Shown here: piece by piece, positions 12,058 through 22,000 of the stretch
How positions within the stretch are numbered: position 1 is the first letter of the stretch
How the letters are laid out: each line of letters opens with the position of its first letter
Origin: Anaeramoeba flamelloides
Lineage: Eukaryota; Metamonada; Anaeramoebidae
Length of the DNA stretch: 64,000 nucleotides
Reading direction: 5' to 3'
Assembly: GCA_027625915.1 (NCBI GenBank)
Contig: JANTQA010000036.1
Location: 1,855,501 to 1,919,500, forward strand
Notes under the pieces: generated by a model
The model's database searches: none
Told to the model about the DNA's origin: nothing
Seen by the model: the letters and a program-made list of their open reading frames with translations, nothing else
Position numbers and translations under genes: made by a program

Positions 12058-12238
12058 TTTAAGGGACTAATCTTTAATTAAATTTTTTGACTTAAATTTA
12101 ATAGAGATTGAGAAAATTTTTTGCCAATTACTTAGATTTGAAAAACCTCATACATTTTCATATTAAAGATTTTTCTAGATCAGGAATCCTTCTTTAGAAA
12201 TTGGTCAAAAATTAAATAATAGAGACTAGTCCCTTAAA
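12058..12238. mobile_element. Small inverted-repeat element, single copy seen
   Basis: The left arm tttaagggactaatctttaa (from 12058) is inverted at the right end, where agagactagtcccttaaa ends near 12238. Arms are about 38 bases with a few mismatches; the interior is about 100 bases. It sits about 110 bases upstream of the bZIP start codon and so may be in its promoter or 5' leader. Confidence 0.55.
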
Positions 12239-12351
12239 GAAAATAAATTTTTCATTTTTTTCTCTAATTGCAAAAAGCCAAAAAAACAAAATTTTTTATT
12301 TCAGACCAAAAGCTTTTTTTAATTTTTTGAAAAAAACAATTCTCAAGTTTT

Positions 12352-12680
12352 ATGGAATTTAGTCTTGAAAGTTATAATGATCTTAGTGATCCCCTAATTA
12401 TATCGTTAAATTCATATGAAGATTTTCAACAAAACGAATTAAATTTTGAAGAAATGGATTTTGTTTACCAAACAAACCCAAAAACCAATTTTGAATCGCC
12501 ACCTTTGGGCATTTCCTTTTTCAATCATCAAGAAATTGAAATCAAGGACAAAGACAGTATCACCACTCACGATTTATTTGGCAACCACAACAGCAAGATT
12601 AATTATTATGAAGGCAACGAACGATCTCTTTCCTATTGCCAATCATCGCCACAAAGTGCTCAAACTCTAACAGAGGAAAT

Positions 12681-12758
<78 letters not shown>

Positions 12759-13997
12759 CTACAATAGCAACAACAACAACAACAACAACAACTACAACAA
12801 CTACAATAGCAAACAAGAAGAGAGAGCTCAAAGTGTGACAGCGAGTGTTGTAAATACTACTGAAAGCTGTAGACAAAAGAAAAAAAATGCAATTACAAGA
12901 AAAAACGCAAACAAGGGTAAGGAAACAAAGACCCAAGAATCAAAAGACAAAATACAAAAGAAAAAAGAAATTGAAGAAACAAAAGAGAAAAATGGAAAAA
13001 AAAAACAGAAAATAAAGAAAAAAAAGGAACCAAAGATATAAAAGAAAAGAAAGACAACAAAACGGTTAGTCAAGTGGTTCCAACCAAAAGACTTTGGAGA
13101 AATGGAAGATCATTACCACCTGAAGAAATTAAAAGAAGAAGGGCATTAGCAGCCATTGTCGATATTCGAGAAGTTAAGAACTTGAGCAAAGAAGATCGAA
13201 GGTTACGAAGATTAGAAAGGAACCGTGAATCTGCAAGGAGAACAAGAATGAAAAAAAAGGGAAAGGGGAACAAATATGAAGACGAGATCAGCGAATTAAG
13301 ACTGTTAGTCGAAGAACTTAAACAGCAAATGTACAAGCAAAAAAATGAAATCTCAAGATTAACAAAAATTGTTAATGAAAGTGAGATCACTTACCAAAAG
13401 AATCTCGACCTGGAAATGTGTTCGCTTCGCAAAACAAAAGACAATAAATACAAAGCCAATGAAACAAATTATTTGAATGAAGAAGAGTGCCTTGATAAGG
13501 GAATCCAAAAAGCCAAATACAGAAAAAGAAAAAGAAACAGAAACAGAAACAAAAATGTAATTTATCACAAAAATCGAAATAACCCCCTCAAGTCCAAAAA
13601 AAAAGTCTTAGGCACAGCTTTATTTTCAATTTTTTTACTCATGGGCTTTGCTTACAACCTTGGATTTTTCACAACAGATCCAAGTTTAGCTGACCCTCAA
13701 ATCCATGCGATTACAATCAATAAAATTAATTTGGAAACATTAGGATCATTGAAAGAAAATGAACAAAATAATTGGTACGACCATTTAAATCCAGACTATA
13801 TGCAAAACAACGACGAGAACCTAGAAAATGGCAAAAAGGATCATCGTTTGAACGAAAATTCAAATCTTCATCAACGTGCAGAGCCAGATGATGGTACCGA
13901 AAATATTTTGGTTTTAGAGTCAGAAGAACAAGGAATCGATGATCAAATGACTAACAATTATGAAAAAGATGATTTAATCCGAAAAACAAATGATTAA
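12352..13997 (+). CDS. Membrane-anchored bZIP transcription factor (ATF6/CREB3/bZIP28-like layout)
   Basis: An acidic N-terminal region (MEFSLESYNDLSDPLIISL onward) leads into a D/N repeat and Asn homopolymer (12682-12812), then a K/E-rich linker. A bZIP follows: the basic region has NRESARRTR (N-x7-R, about 13224), then a zipper with leucines in heptads to about 13390. About 70 residues later is a single membrane segment (LGTALFSIFLLMGFAYNLGF, about 13606-13668) and a polar tail of about 110 residues. In ATF6, CREB3 and plant bZIP28 this order means ER anchoring and release by proteolysis under stress; that role here is inference. The coding text changes frame near a run of ten A at 12996-13005. 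The upstream frame stops at 13041, while the downstream frame is open from 12975 and contains the bZIP. One extra A would join them, so a homopolymer error, a real frameshift or a tiny intron are all possible. Confidence 0.75.
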
Positions 13998-14298
13998 AAA
14001 TTTGTATATTTAGATATATATATATATTTATTCTTTCATAATTGTAAAACTTTATGCAAATTATAATCATTTATTATGATTTTTTTGATTGAAATATTTT
14101 TTTTTATTGTTTTTTTTAATAATTTTTAAATTACATTATAGAACAAAATAAATTCTTTAAATAATATGATTATTTATACCTTGTAAATTATGTTTTGTCG
14201 TTTTTTTTTTTTGGTGTTCGTCGTCTTTTATTTTTTTCTAAATAAAGAAATAAATAGTTTAATTAAATGGCTTTTTTATAAAACAAAAAATCAATCTT
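13998..14298. other. 3' flank of the bZIP gene
   Basis: AT-rich, with several AATAAA-like motifs (for example near 14145) that could serve polyadenylation. The poly-A end of the adjoining minus-strand LINE abuts at about 14300. Nothing else is seen. Confidence 0.4.
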
Positions 14299-15615
14299 GT
14301 TTTTTTTTTTTTTTTTATTGGGGAGGAAGTGTAAATTACACTCTAAGTGCCCTTTTACTTAAATTCCCTTTCAGAAATTAAAGCGTAAAATCATAGATTT
14401 TACGATTATTAATTAACGAAAATAATTTTAAGCTATCATAATTTAAAGTTATTTCCACAAAATTTAATTCTTTTTACTTTTTCAGAAAAATTAATCTATC
14501 GTTTTCATAGGAAGGACATACCCATGAAAAGTGATCAATATTTTCTATTATTTCCTTTTGTTCATATTTTAAACATAAAGGACAAAATTTATTTGAATTT
14601 TTATTTATTACATAATAATATCTATTTAAGCTGTTGGTAAATGTTCTGAATTTTAGAATTGTTGAACTTGATGGATAACTTAAATATCTTTGATTAATAA
14701 ATAAATTTTTTTGCTTTTTAATTATTGCGAAATATTTTTGTACCTTCCAACTGGTAGAATTCAACAACTCATTATAATTATAATTATAAATTTCTTTTTT
14801 AAGAAGGTTTAAACTCTCCGACTTCCAGTTAATTTTATTGTTTATTATTTTATTAATTTTTATTAATTTTTCCAGATAGGGTAGAGATACATCTTTTAAT
14901 TTGTTTTTGAATTTGAATTTCTTTTTATTGATTGATATTACCAAATTTTCGAATTTAAATTCTGTTTTATAAATAAGAACTGGTGTGTTTCTGTTTATTT
15001 TGCATATTTCAGTAATATATATATTAATCCAAGGGTTTTAATAGTTTAGGGTTGCTGTTTTATAATTATATATTTCTAATCCATATGTTAATTGACTTAA
15101 TATAAAAATTTTAAATAATATAATTTTTAAATCATTTGTTACTAAATTATTATTGAATAATTGTTAGCAAGTTATTATAAATTTCTTTTGCCTTTTTTAG
15201 ATTATAGACTAAATGTGGAATGTTTTCCAAATAAATTCCCAAATATTTAATCTTTGATAAATTTTGAGTTATTTCTGTTTTGTATTCGTTAGGTTTTAAT
15301 CCAAATTGGGCAATTACTTGATAAATAGCATTTAATTTTGCATTTATCTGATTCATATTCACTTTTCTGATTTAAAATTAAATCATCTGAAAACATTTGA
15401 TAATGATTTGTTAATTGTATTATTTTTAATAATAGAAAATGTGAAATAAGAGCAAATATAATCAGTGATAAGGGATCCCCTTGGAATATACCGAGTCCTT
15501 CACCTTGATAATATTTTACTAAAAATTTTTGAATAATTTTATTTAAAATAAACTTTTTTATTGTTTTCCTAATTATTTTAAAACTGATTGGGTTAAAGCA
15601 AAATCAATCCTGTTA
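14299..15615 (-). mobile_element. Decayed LINE (non-LTR retrotransposon), 3' part of ORF2
   Basis: Reading the minus strand from 15600, one frame gives the reverse-transcriptase region with GIFQGDPLSLIIFALISHF and MFSDDLIL, matching the QGDPLSPLLF and FADDL motifs. The next frame (15362-15150) gives IKYLGIYLENIPH, the post-catalytic LG block. A third (14944-14474) carries the C-terminal zinc-like motif CPLCLKYEQKEIIENIDHFS followed by WVC, as in many LINE ORF2 proteins. A run of A follows the frame on the element's strand (t-run at 14300-14320 on the plus strand), consistent with a poly-A end. It needs a few frame changes, so it is inactive. The N-terminal endonuclease part is missing, as expected for 5' truncation. 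The same family recurs at 42195-44630, 45770-47050 and 60060-60300. Confidence 0.8.
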
Positions 15616-15886
15616 TTCTAACTTTAAACACCAAAACTATTAGAACTTTTTGGAACGGTGATTGGGTATATAATTAACAAAATTTGGGTAAAATATATTT
15701 TTATTCTCAAATTATTTTCTTTAAAAAAGTAATTAATTTAGAAAATTGAAAATTCTTTAGTTTTTTATTAATTTTTTCAAATTCTTTTTTCTGAAAAACA
15801 AAATAAAATCAAATCAAAAATCAAAAAAAAAAAAAGTAAAAAAATTTTTTGTTTTTTGATTTTTTCTAAATTATCTTTTTTAGTTA

Positions 15887-16350
15887 TTACTGTTAAGAGA
15901 AAAATGTTGGACAGAGAAAAATGGTTGGAAAAGATGTTTTAATTGGGAACATTACTAAAAATAGTTTACAATTACAATCGTTTGTGAAATAACTAAAGAA
16001 AATAACAATAATCTACTTATTAGAATAACGATTAATGTAATTCTACTTTTTCAAACCCTTATTTCTTATAATCAAAATCAAGTTAAAAAATTACATTTTC
16101 AGAATTAATAGTAAACTTTACAAAAACTTGGATTTTTGTTAAAATAGCATAATCTACTTTAGTTATCAACCATTCAAAAGATTATTCTACACAAACCACA
16201 GATTAATGAACTTATAACACATTTAAACCTGGATTTACCTAAAAGTCACCAATTTATCAATAGGATTTGATTTTCAATTTTACTAATGTTCCCAATTAAA
16301 AATGGTGTCCCACCTTTTTTCTGTGTCAAACATTTTTCTATCAACAGTTA
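15887..16350. mobile_element. Inverted-repeat element, about 70-bp arms
   Basis: The left arm runs from ttactgttaagagaaaaatg to ttaattgggaacattacta (15887-15958). The right arm, read inverted from 16350, is taactgttgatagaaaaatg to ttaattgggaacattagta. The interior is about 320 bases with no reading frame. MITE-like; family unknown. Confidence 0.65.
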
Positions 16351-16461
16351 TTGTTGTTATTATTTTTTTTTTAACTGTAGGGGGGGGGGTCTTGAAGAAG
16401 TAATTGATTCAGTCAGAGATATTTTATTTTGATAAATATAGTGTTTCAGAATTTCAATAAC

Positions 16462-17309
16462 TTTTATTGCAAAAAAAAGTATTTCATCAAAAAAGTTTAT
16501 TATTTTTTGAAAAATTGAATTATTTATATTCAAAAAAATGATCAAAATTATCATCATTTTTAAAAGTTGATTGGAATTCAAATAAGATTAAAATATTTTG
16601 ATAAATATGACATTAAACTGATATTTTTTTAATTTTCATTACATAAAGATCCTTTAATTTGGATTATCTTGAAAATCAAAAGCTTTAATATATATCCTCA
16701 AAGGAAGCATAAATAAACACAAATCAAAATTTTAATTCCATTTATATCTAGTAAATATAACTTTCAGAAATAATTATTAATATTTGAAATTGATTATTTT
16801 GTGAATACTTGACAAAATATCTATTTCTATTAAGATAAAGCTATTTTTGAAAATTATTTTTATTGGAAATTTTTATTTTTTTACTAGTAAATCATAATAG
16901 AAACTTAAAAAAGGATATTAAATTCCAAGATTAAAGATCAAAGTTCTAACGGAATTGACATAAAATCCAAAGAACTAAATAAAGAAATCCTTATTTTTAA
17001 AATAGTATTTAAAATTATAGAGATAAAAAATAGTGATAATTCTTCATTTTCAAGTTCAGATAAATTTAGTTTTAAAATTTATTTATTAATTTGTAAGACA
17101 TTCTTCTTGAAGGATCTTGATGAAATTGAAATGAAGAAAATATTAGTTAAATGTCATATTTATTAAAAATTTTTTTATTCTTATTTGAATTCCAATCAAC
17201 TTTTAAAAATTCTTGTAATTTTGATTATTTTTTTGAATATAAACAATTCAATTTTTCAAAAAAATAATAAACTTTTTTGATGAAATACTTTTTTTTGGCA
17301 TAATAAACA
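16462..17309. mobile_element. Inverted-repeat element with about 150-bp arms and a coding-like interior
   Basis: Arms 16462-16613 and 17151-17309 are near-identical inverted copies; both carry aaaaaaagtatttcatcaaa, agttgattggaattcaaata and ataaatatgac. The interior of about 540 bases includes an open frame (listed separately) that ends inside the right arm. A G10 run lies just upstream at about 16381. Superfamily is not determined; the large arms resemble foldback or Tc1-type non-autonomous elements. Confidence 0.7.
16909..17166 (+). pseudogene. Coding-like segment inside the inverted-repeat element, unidentified
   Basis: An 85-codon frame without an initiator ATG, opening after a TAA and ending in TAA inside the right arm. 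The text is non-repetitive and mixed in composition: KDQSSNGIDIKSKELNKEIL near its start, a serine cluster (NSDNSSFSSSDKFSFK), then LKDLDEIEMKKILVKCHIY. Such text is unusual for intergenic DNA here. It may be a captured host exon or the residue of the element's own protein. I do not recognise it. Confidence 0.35.
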
Positions 17310-17614
17310 CTTTTTAAAAGCCAAGTTCAAAAAAAAACTCTTAACCCAAAGATAAGGAAACAAGTTTCAAAAAAGCATAAAAAAACAAAAAACAAAAAAA
17401 AAAAAAAAAGTAAAAGTAAAGATATGTAAAGTATTAAATTACTACTTTTTTTTTTATTAATATATTGTCTCCAAATTGAGTTGTAAATTGAAAACCATCA
17501 ATAAAAAATTCATTACATTCTCAAATTAATTTTTTGGTTGTTAAAAGATCGCTATAGTTTCTTAAAAAGAATGCTTGTTTTAATGAAAAAGGAAAAAAAA
17601 AAAAAATTTTTCAT

Positions 17615-18415
17615 TTATTTCTTTTTGTTTTTTTCAAAAACAAGTTCACAAACACCACCTACAGCTTTAATTTTCTTTTCTGCAGTTTCTGAAAATGATT
17701 TAGCTCTTACGATCATTGGTTGTTTTGGGAGTCTTCCTTTCCCGAGAACTCTAAAGTAACCAAATTTGACAACATCAATAACTGGTACTTCGTCGCCTTC
17801 TTTGGCCTTTTGGTATTTTTTTCTTGTTTCTTCTGGAACTAAGGTCCAAAGTTTGTCAAGATTGATGATTGGTGCGTATTTGATATTGTTTTGTTTATGG
17901 TACCACCTCATACCGACTTTTCCAAAAAAACCTGGATGGTATTTATCAAAGGCAATTCTTTTTGTTTAAAATCATAGAAACGAAAAAAAAGAAAAAAAAA
18001 GAAAAACAATTGTTGTGGATTTAGTTGAGGTTAATTATTTTTGATGATTAAAATAAAAAAAAAAAAAAAAAAAAAAAAAGTAAAAGAAAATAAAAAAGAA
18101 TGGAAAAAAAAAAAAAAAAAAAAAAAAAAAAAGCAAAAAAATTCTTTCAAAAAGAAAAAATTTTAGGTTTAAAAATAAGAATTTACCTATGATGTTGGAG
18201 ACCACCTGATTTACCTCTACCACTTGGATGTTTTCTGTGTTTTCCTACACGTCCATAACCATGAATAATTTGTCCTCTTTTTTTTCTGGATCTTTTGAAT
18301 CGAGTTGGCTATTTCGAAGAAGAAGAAAAAGAAAAAGTTATTATAGCGTATTGTTTTGTAAAAAAATTAATAGAATAAAGTAAGGAAATGAAAAATTCAA
18401 AAAAAGTTTTACCAT
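17615..18415 (-). CDS. RPL27A: 60S ribosomal protein uL15 (L27a/L28), three exons
   Basis: Joining 18413-18415 (ATG only), 18187-18308 and 17615-17957 gives a 155-residue protein (human: 148). Exon 2 encodes [20 protein letters not shown] and [14 protein letters not shown]. Exon 3 encodes [34 protein letters not shown], and [20 protein letters not shown]. These are hallmark uL15 blocks of the large-subunit exit-tunnel region. Junctions are ATG|gtaaaa...aaatag|CC and CATAG|gtaaat...aaaaag|A, both GT-AG with phase kept (the AG|A codon is Arg). Intron 1 is 104 bases; intron 2 is 229 bases and full of A homopolymers. The C-terminus ends in a short K-rich extension. It is divergent from THOC2 across 640 bases. 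Confidence 0.96.
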
Positions 18416-19054
18416 TTAATAAATTAAAATAAAAGAAAAAAATGAAAAAAGTTCAATACAAGTTTTCTTTGAAAAACAAGATTAAACCTGAGTTTAACTG
18501 AAGTATGTTTATTGAAGTTGTTGTTTTTCAAATTTATTTCTTCAAGAGCATAATTCAAGTTGAAATTTAAATTAATCTTTTTTTGAATTTCAATGAATTT
18601 TGAGAGATTGCTTCACAAATTTTAATACACAAGAAATTGTTAACCATATTTGAACCACCAAGAAACAAACGAATAAAATAAAAACTTTGTCATAAAAGAA
18701 CATGTCTCCTTGAATCTAAAAAATTGAACATTTGCTTATTTAATATTAAACATACAATTTCTAATCAAGATTACAAATAAATTCAAAAGAATCAAAATCA
18801 TTTTTTGAAATTTAAACATATTAAAGTTAACTTAAAAGTTTCACTTTGAAATGCAATTTCCTGAAACTTTGTTAACTAAAGAAGATATTTCAAAAATTGA
18901 AAATGGAAAAATACAATCCTTGTAACGAATTTTATCTTCTTTATTCTATTTTTAAGAAATCTGAACCAAGAATAAAAACCTTATTACTTTTTTTCTTTTT
19001 TTCTATTTTCAAAAAAACCTTTTATTCTTTTGTTAATCCACCTAAAATCAAAAT
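18416..19054. promoter_or_regulatory. Shared divergent upstream region of RPL27A and THOC2
   Basis: 639 bases separate the two divergent start codons. The region is AT-rich with no reading frame. It must hold both 5' leaders and promoters, but I cannot point to defined elements. Confidence 0.45.
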
Positions 19055-22000
19055 ATGACTTTCTTTTCAATTATTAGTGTTGACGCCTTTTTAAAAAGAA
19101 CCCATGAATATCCGAATTGTGGAATTAGCCCCGTCTCTCAATTACTTTATGATCTTTTTTATTTTACCATTTGTGATAATTCGATCAAACGATCAGAAAC
19201 AGTCAAAGTGCTTTTACACTCACAACTAAGTAAACTTCAAGATCATAACAAATCACTTTTAGACACCATTTGGATGTTTGATCAAATGACGAGTGTGCTG
19301 TCTAAGACGAATAAAACACAAAAAGAAACGTTTTGTTCTCTCGTTCGAAGTTTGGTTGACCTTTGTCCTTCGATCGTTCCAAATTTAATCTCCTTACTGA
19401 AGTTACCTACTCTTGAAAAATTAGGCTTATTAATGGAAAGTGACTCAAGAAAGAAAGTAATCCGCGAGAAAACAGCGATTAAATACAAACAAAATAAATT
19501 TAATTTATTCATTGAAGAATCAGAAGGATTTGCGAAGGTTATTGTAATGCTAACTTATCCCAATTTGTTTGAAATTCAACCAATACAAAAGATACATGAA
19601 CAACTTTTAAAGTAAAATATTTGTTTTTTTTTTTTTTTTTTAAATTTTTTTCAAGACAAAAGTACAGAAAGAAAACAATGAACAAAAGTGCATCAAGAAA
19701 AAGAACAATAAAAAGAAAAAGAGAGAGAAAAAGAAAAAAAATAAAAATAAGAATAAGAACAAGAACAAGAACAAGAACAAGAACAAGAAAAACAAAAACA
19801 AAAAGAAAAGGAAAAAGAAAATTAAAAGAAAAAGAAAAAGAATTAGAAAAACAAAAAATTTGAGGACACTTAATAAAGTAAATAAAAAAAAAAGAGTGGG
19901 AAGGTTTGGGTTCAGTTTCAAAAAAGTGATTACTTTTATTTCAAACCAATTCCCATAAAACTATTTTTAAATTTAATTTTTACAGCCATATTTTTATTTT
20001 AAAATTAAAGATCTATTGGTTTTCACTTTGTTGATTGGAAAAAAAACAAATACTTCACCATCGAATATCACAGGGATTGTAAGATCAAAGTAACCTCAAA
20101 ATTAAAAAAAGTGCAAGGCTTTAAATGTTTATTAAAACAATTGTATCATCCCATTTTTTAAGATTAAGATTCTATTGAAGTTTTACTTTTTAATAATTTA
20201 ATTAAAAAATAAACAAGAATATTCACTATTCTAAACCCCAATTCAAAATTTTTGACACACCCAAAATCAGAAATTGAGAAAAAATCTTTCAGGCGTGATT
20301 GAATTTTTACAACATTCACCATTTCATGAAGTGTTGTGTTATATTGACATTTTTTATGTCTTTATTTAACAATTCAATTAAAAAAAACAAAAAAAGAAAA
20401 AGAATAAAAAAATTCAAAGTGTGTTAAAAATTTTGGAGAGAGCAAAACAATTTTTTTTATTTTTTGGAGAGTAAATTAAAAAAATCCATTTATTGACTGT
20501 CCTTCATGGTCAATGACTAAATCGATTCTTTTTGTCATTGAGGTCACCAAATTCTCGATTATTTCCCATGTTATTCCTTCCCAAACTCGAATGATTTCCA
20601 AGATAAATTCTTCTTCATTACTTGGTTGGACGTTTTTCAAACGTTTGTCCATGATACTCCATAAATTTTCGATGGGATTTAAATCAGGAGAATTTGGTGG
20701 CCAGGGACTTAATACATTACATCTGTACTGCAGATAATCCATTGATTTTTTTGAGGTGTGTGGGCGAGCGCCATCTTGCTGAAATATCCACCCCCATTCA
20801 CCATATTGCTCATTAGCCTTTTTAATAATTTTTGATTTTCTGATGATATCGTGGATATAAGTTTCTGTATCAACAGAAGAACCAATAATTATTAGATCTG
20901 TTTGAAGTCTATATCCAATACCACCCCATATCATTACTTTTTTTTCCAAATTTTTTTTTCTTTCATCCCATACAGAATCTTTTTTTTAATTTTTTTATTT
21001 TAAAAAAACTTTTTTTAATTTCTACAAAAAAAAAAAAGAAAAAGAAAAAGAAAAAGAAAAAAAAGAAAAAAGAAATTACTATCATATTCATTTCTCATTC
21101 TCCAAATCTTTCTTCTTTTTTGATTTAAATAAAACCAAGATTCATCTGAAAAAATAACAGTTTTCCAATCTGTTTTTAAGAGATTTGTGATGGTTTGCAA
21201 AAAAGAAGTCTTTTTGTCTTTCTGTAAATCATTTAGGCATTGACGAATTCTTGGTGGCGTGTATTTGAATTTTAGTGATTTTCTGATTCTGAATATTGAT
21301 GTTTCAGAACAACTCAAATTGGGAAACAACTCTTGACATTTTTTGGACAACGCCAAACTACTCATTGAACGATTTTTTTTTGTTTCTTGTTCAACAAAAT
21401 TTTTCAGTTCTTGTGTGATTTTGTTGTTTTTTTGGTCCAGTTTTTTTTATTTGTAATTTTTTTTCATCTTCCCATTTCCTTAGCCAATAGCGAACTTTTG
21501 ACACGTTAATGTCTAATTCGATTGCTATTTGGCGGAGTGAATATCCACTGTTGCGTAAAGATAAAATATTTATCCGAATTTCTTGATTATTCATTCAAAA
21601 TACAAAACAAAACAAAAAAATGAAAAATTTCTCAAAATTGGAACATTTCTCAAATTGAACTTATATTCAATCAGAAGAACCCATGATGTATTTAAAGTGT
21701 GTCAAAAATTTTGAATTTTAGTTTACATTATCCCTTTAACTCACTCATATGGAAACAATACTTTGTGATATTTATTCTACCAACAGTGTCAAAGTCCAAA
21801 AGAATAATTTATTATTTCGTATTTTTTTTTTTTTTTTTTTTTTGAATATCATGTGGGACAAATCCCTTATTTTTCATTTTTTGAGGGGTATAATTTTGAA
21901 TACAATCATGCTATGATACTTACTATTTCTTTATCATTTGTATTTTGAAAATCCACATTATAGAGTTAAATAAAATTCCCCTTGACAGCAGAGATTTGAA

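Noticed and set aside
12667-13073. Valine- and phenylalanine-rich frames on the minus strand opposite the bZIP gene.
   Set aside because: They are antisense shadows of the Asn and Lys repeats.
19621-19921. Arg/Lys/Thr-repeat frame and its antisense just after THOC2 exon 1.
   Set aside because: Encoded by an A/G-rich microsatellite inside the intron; low complexity only.
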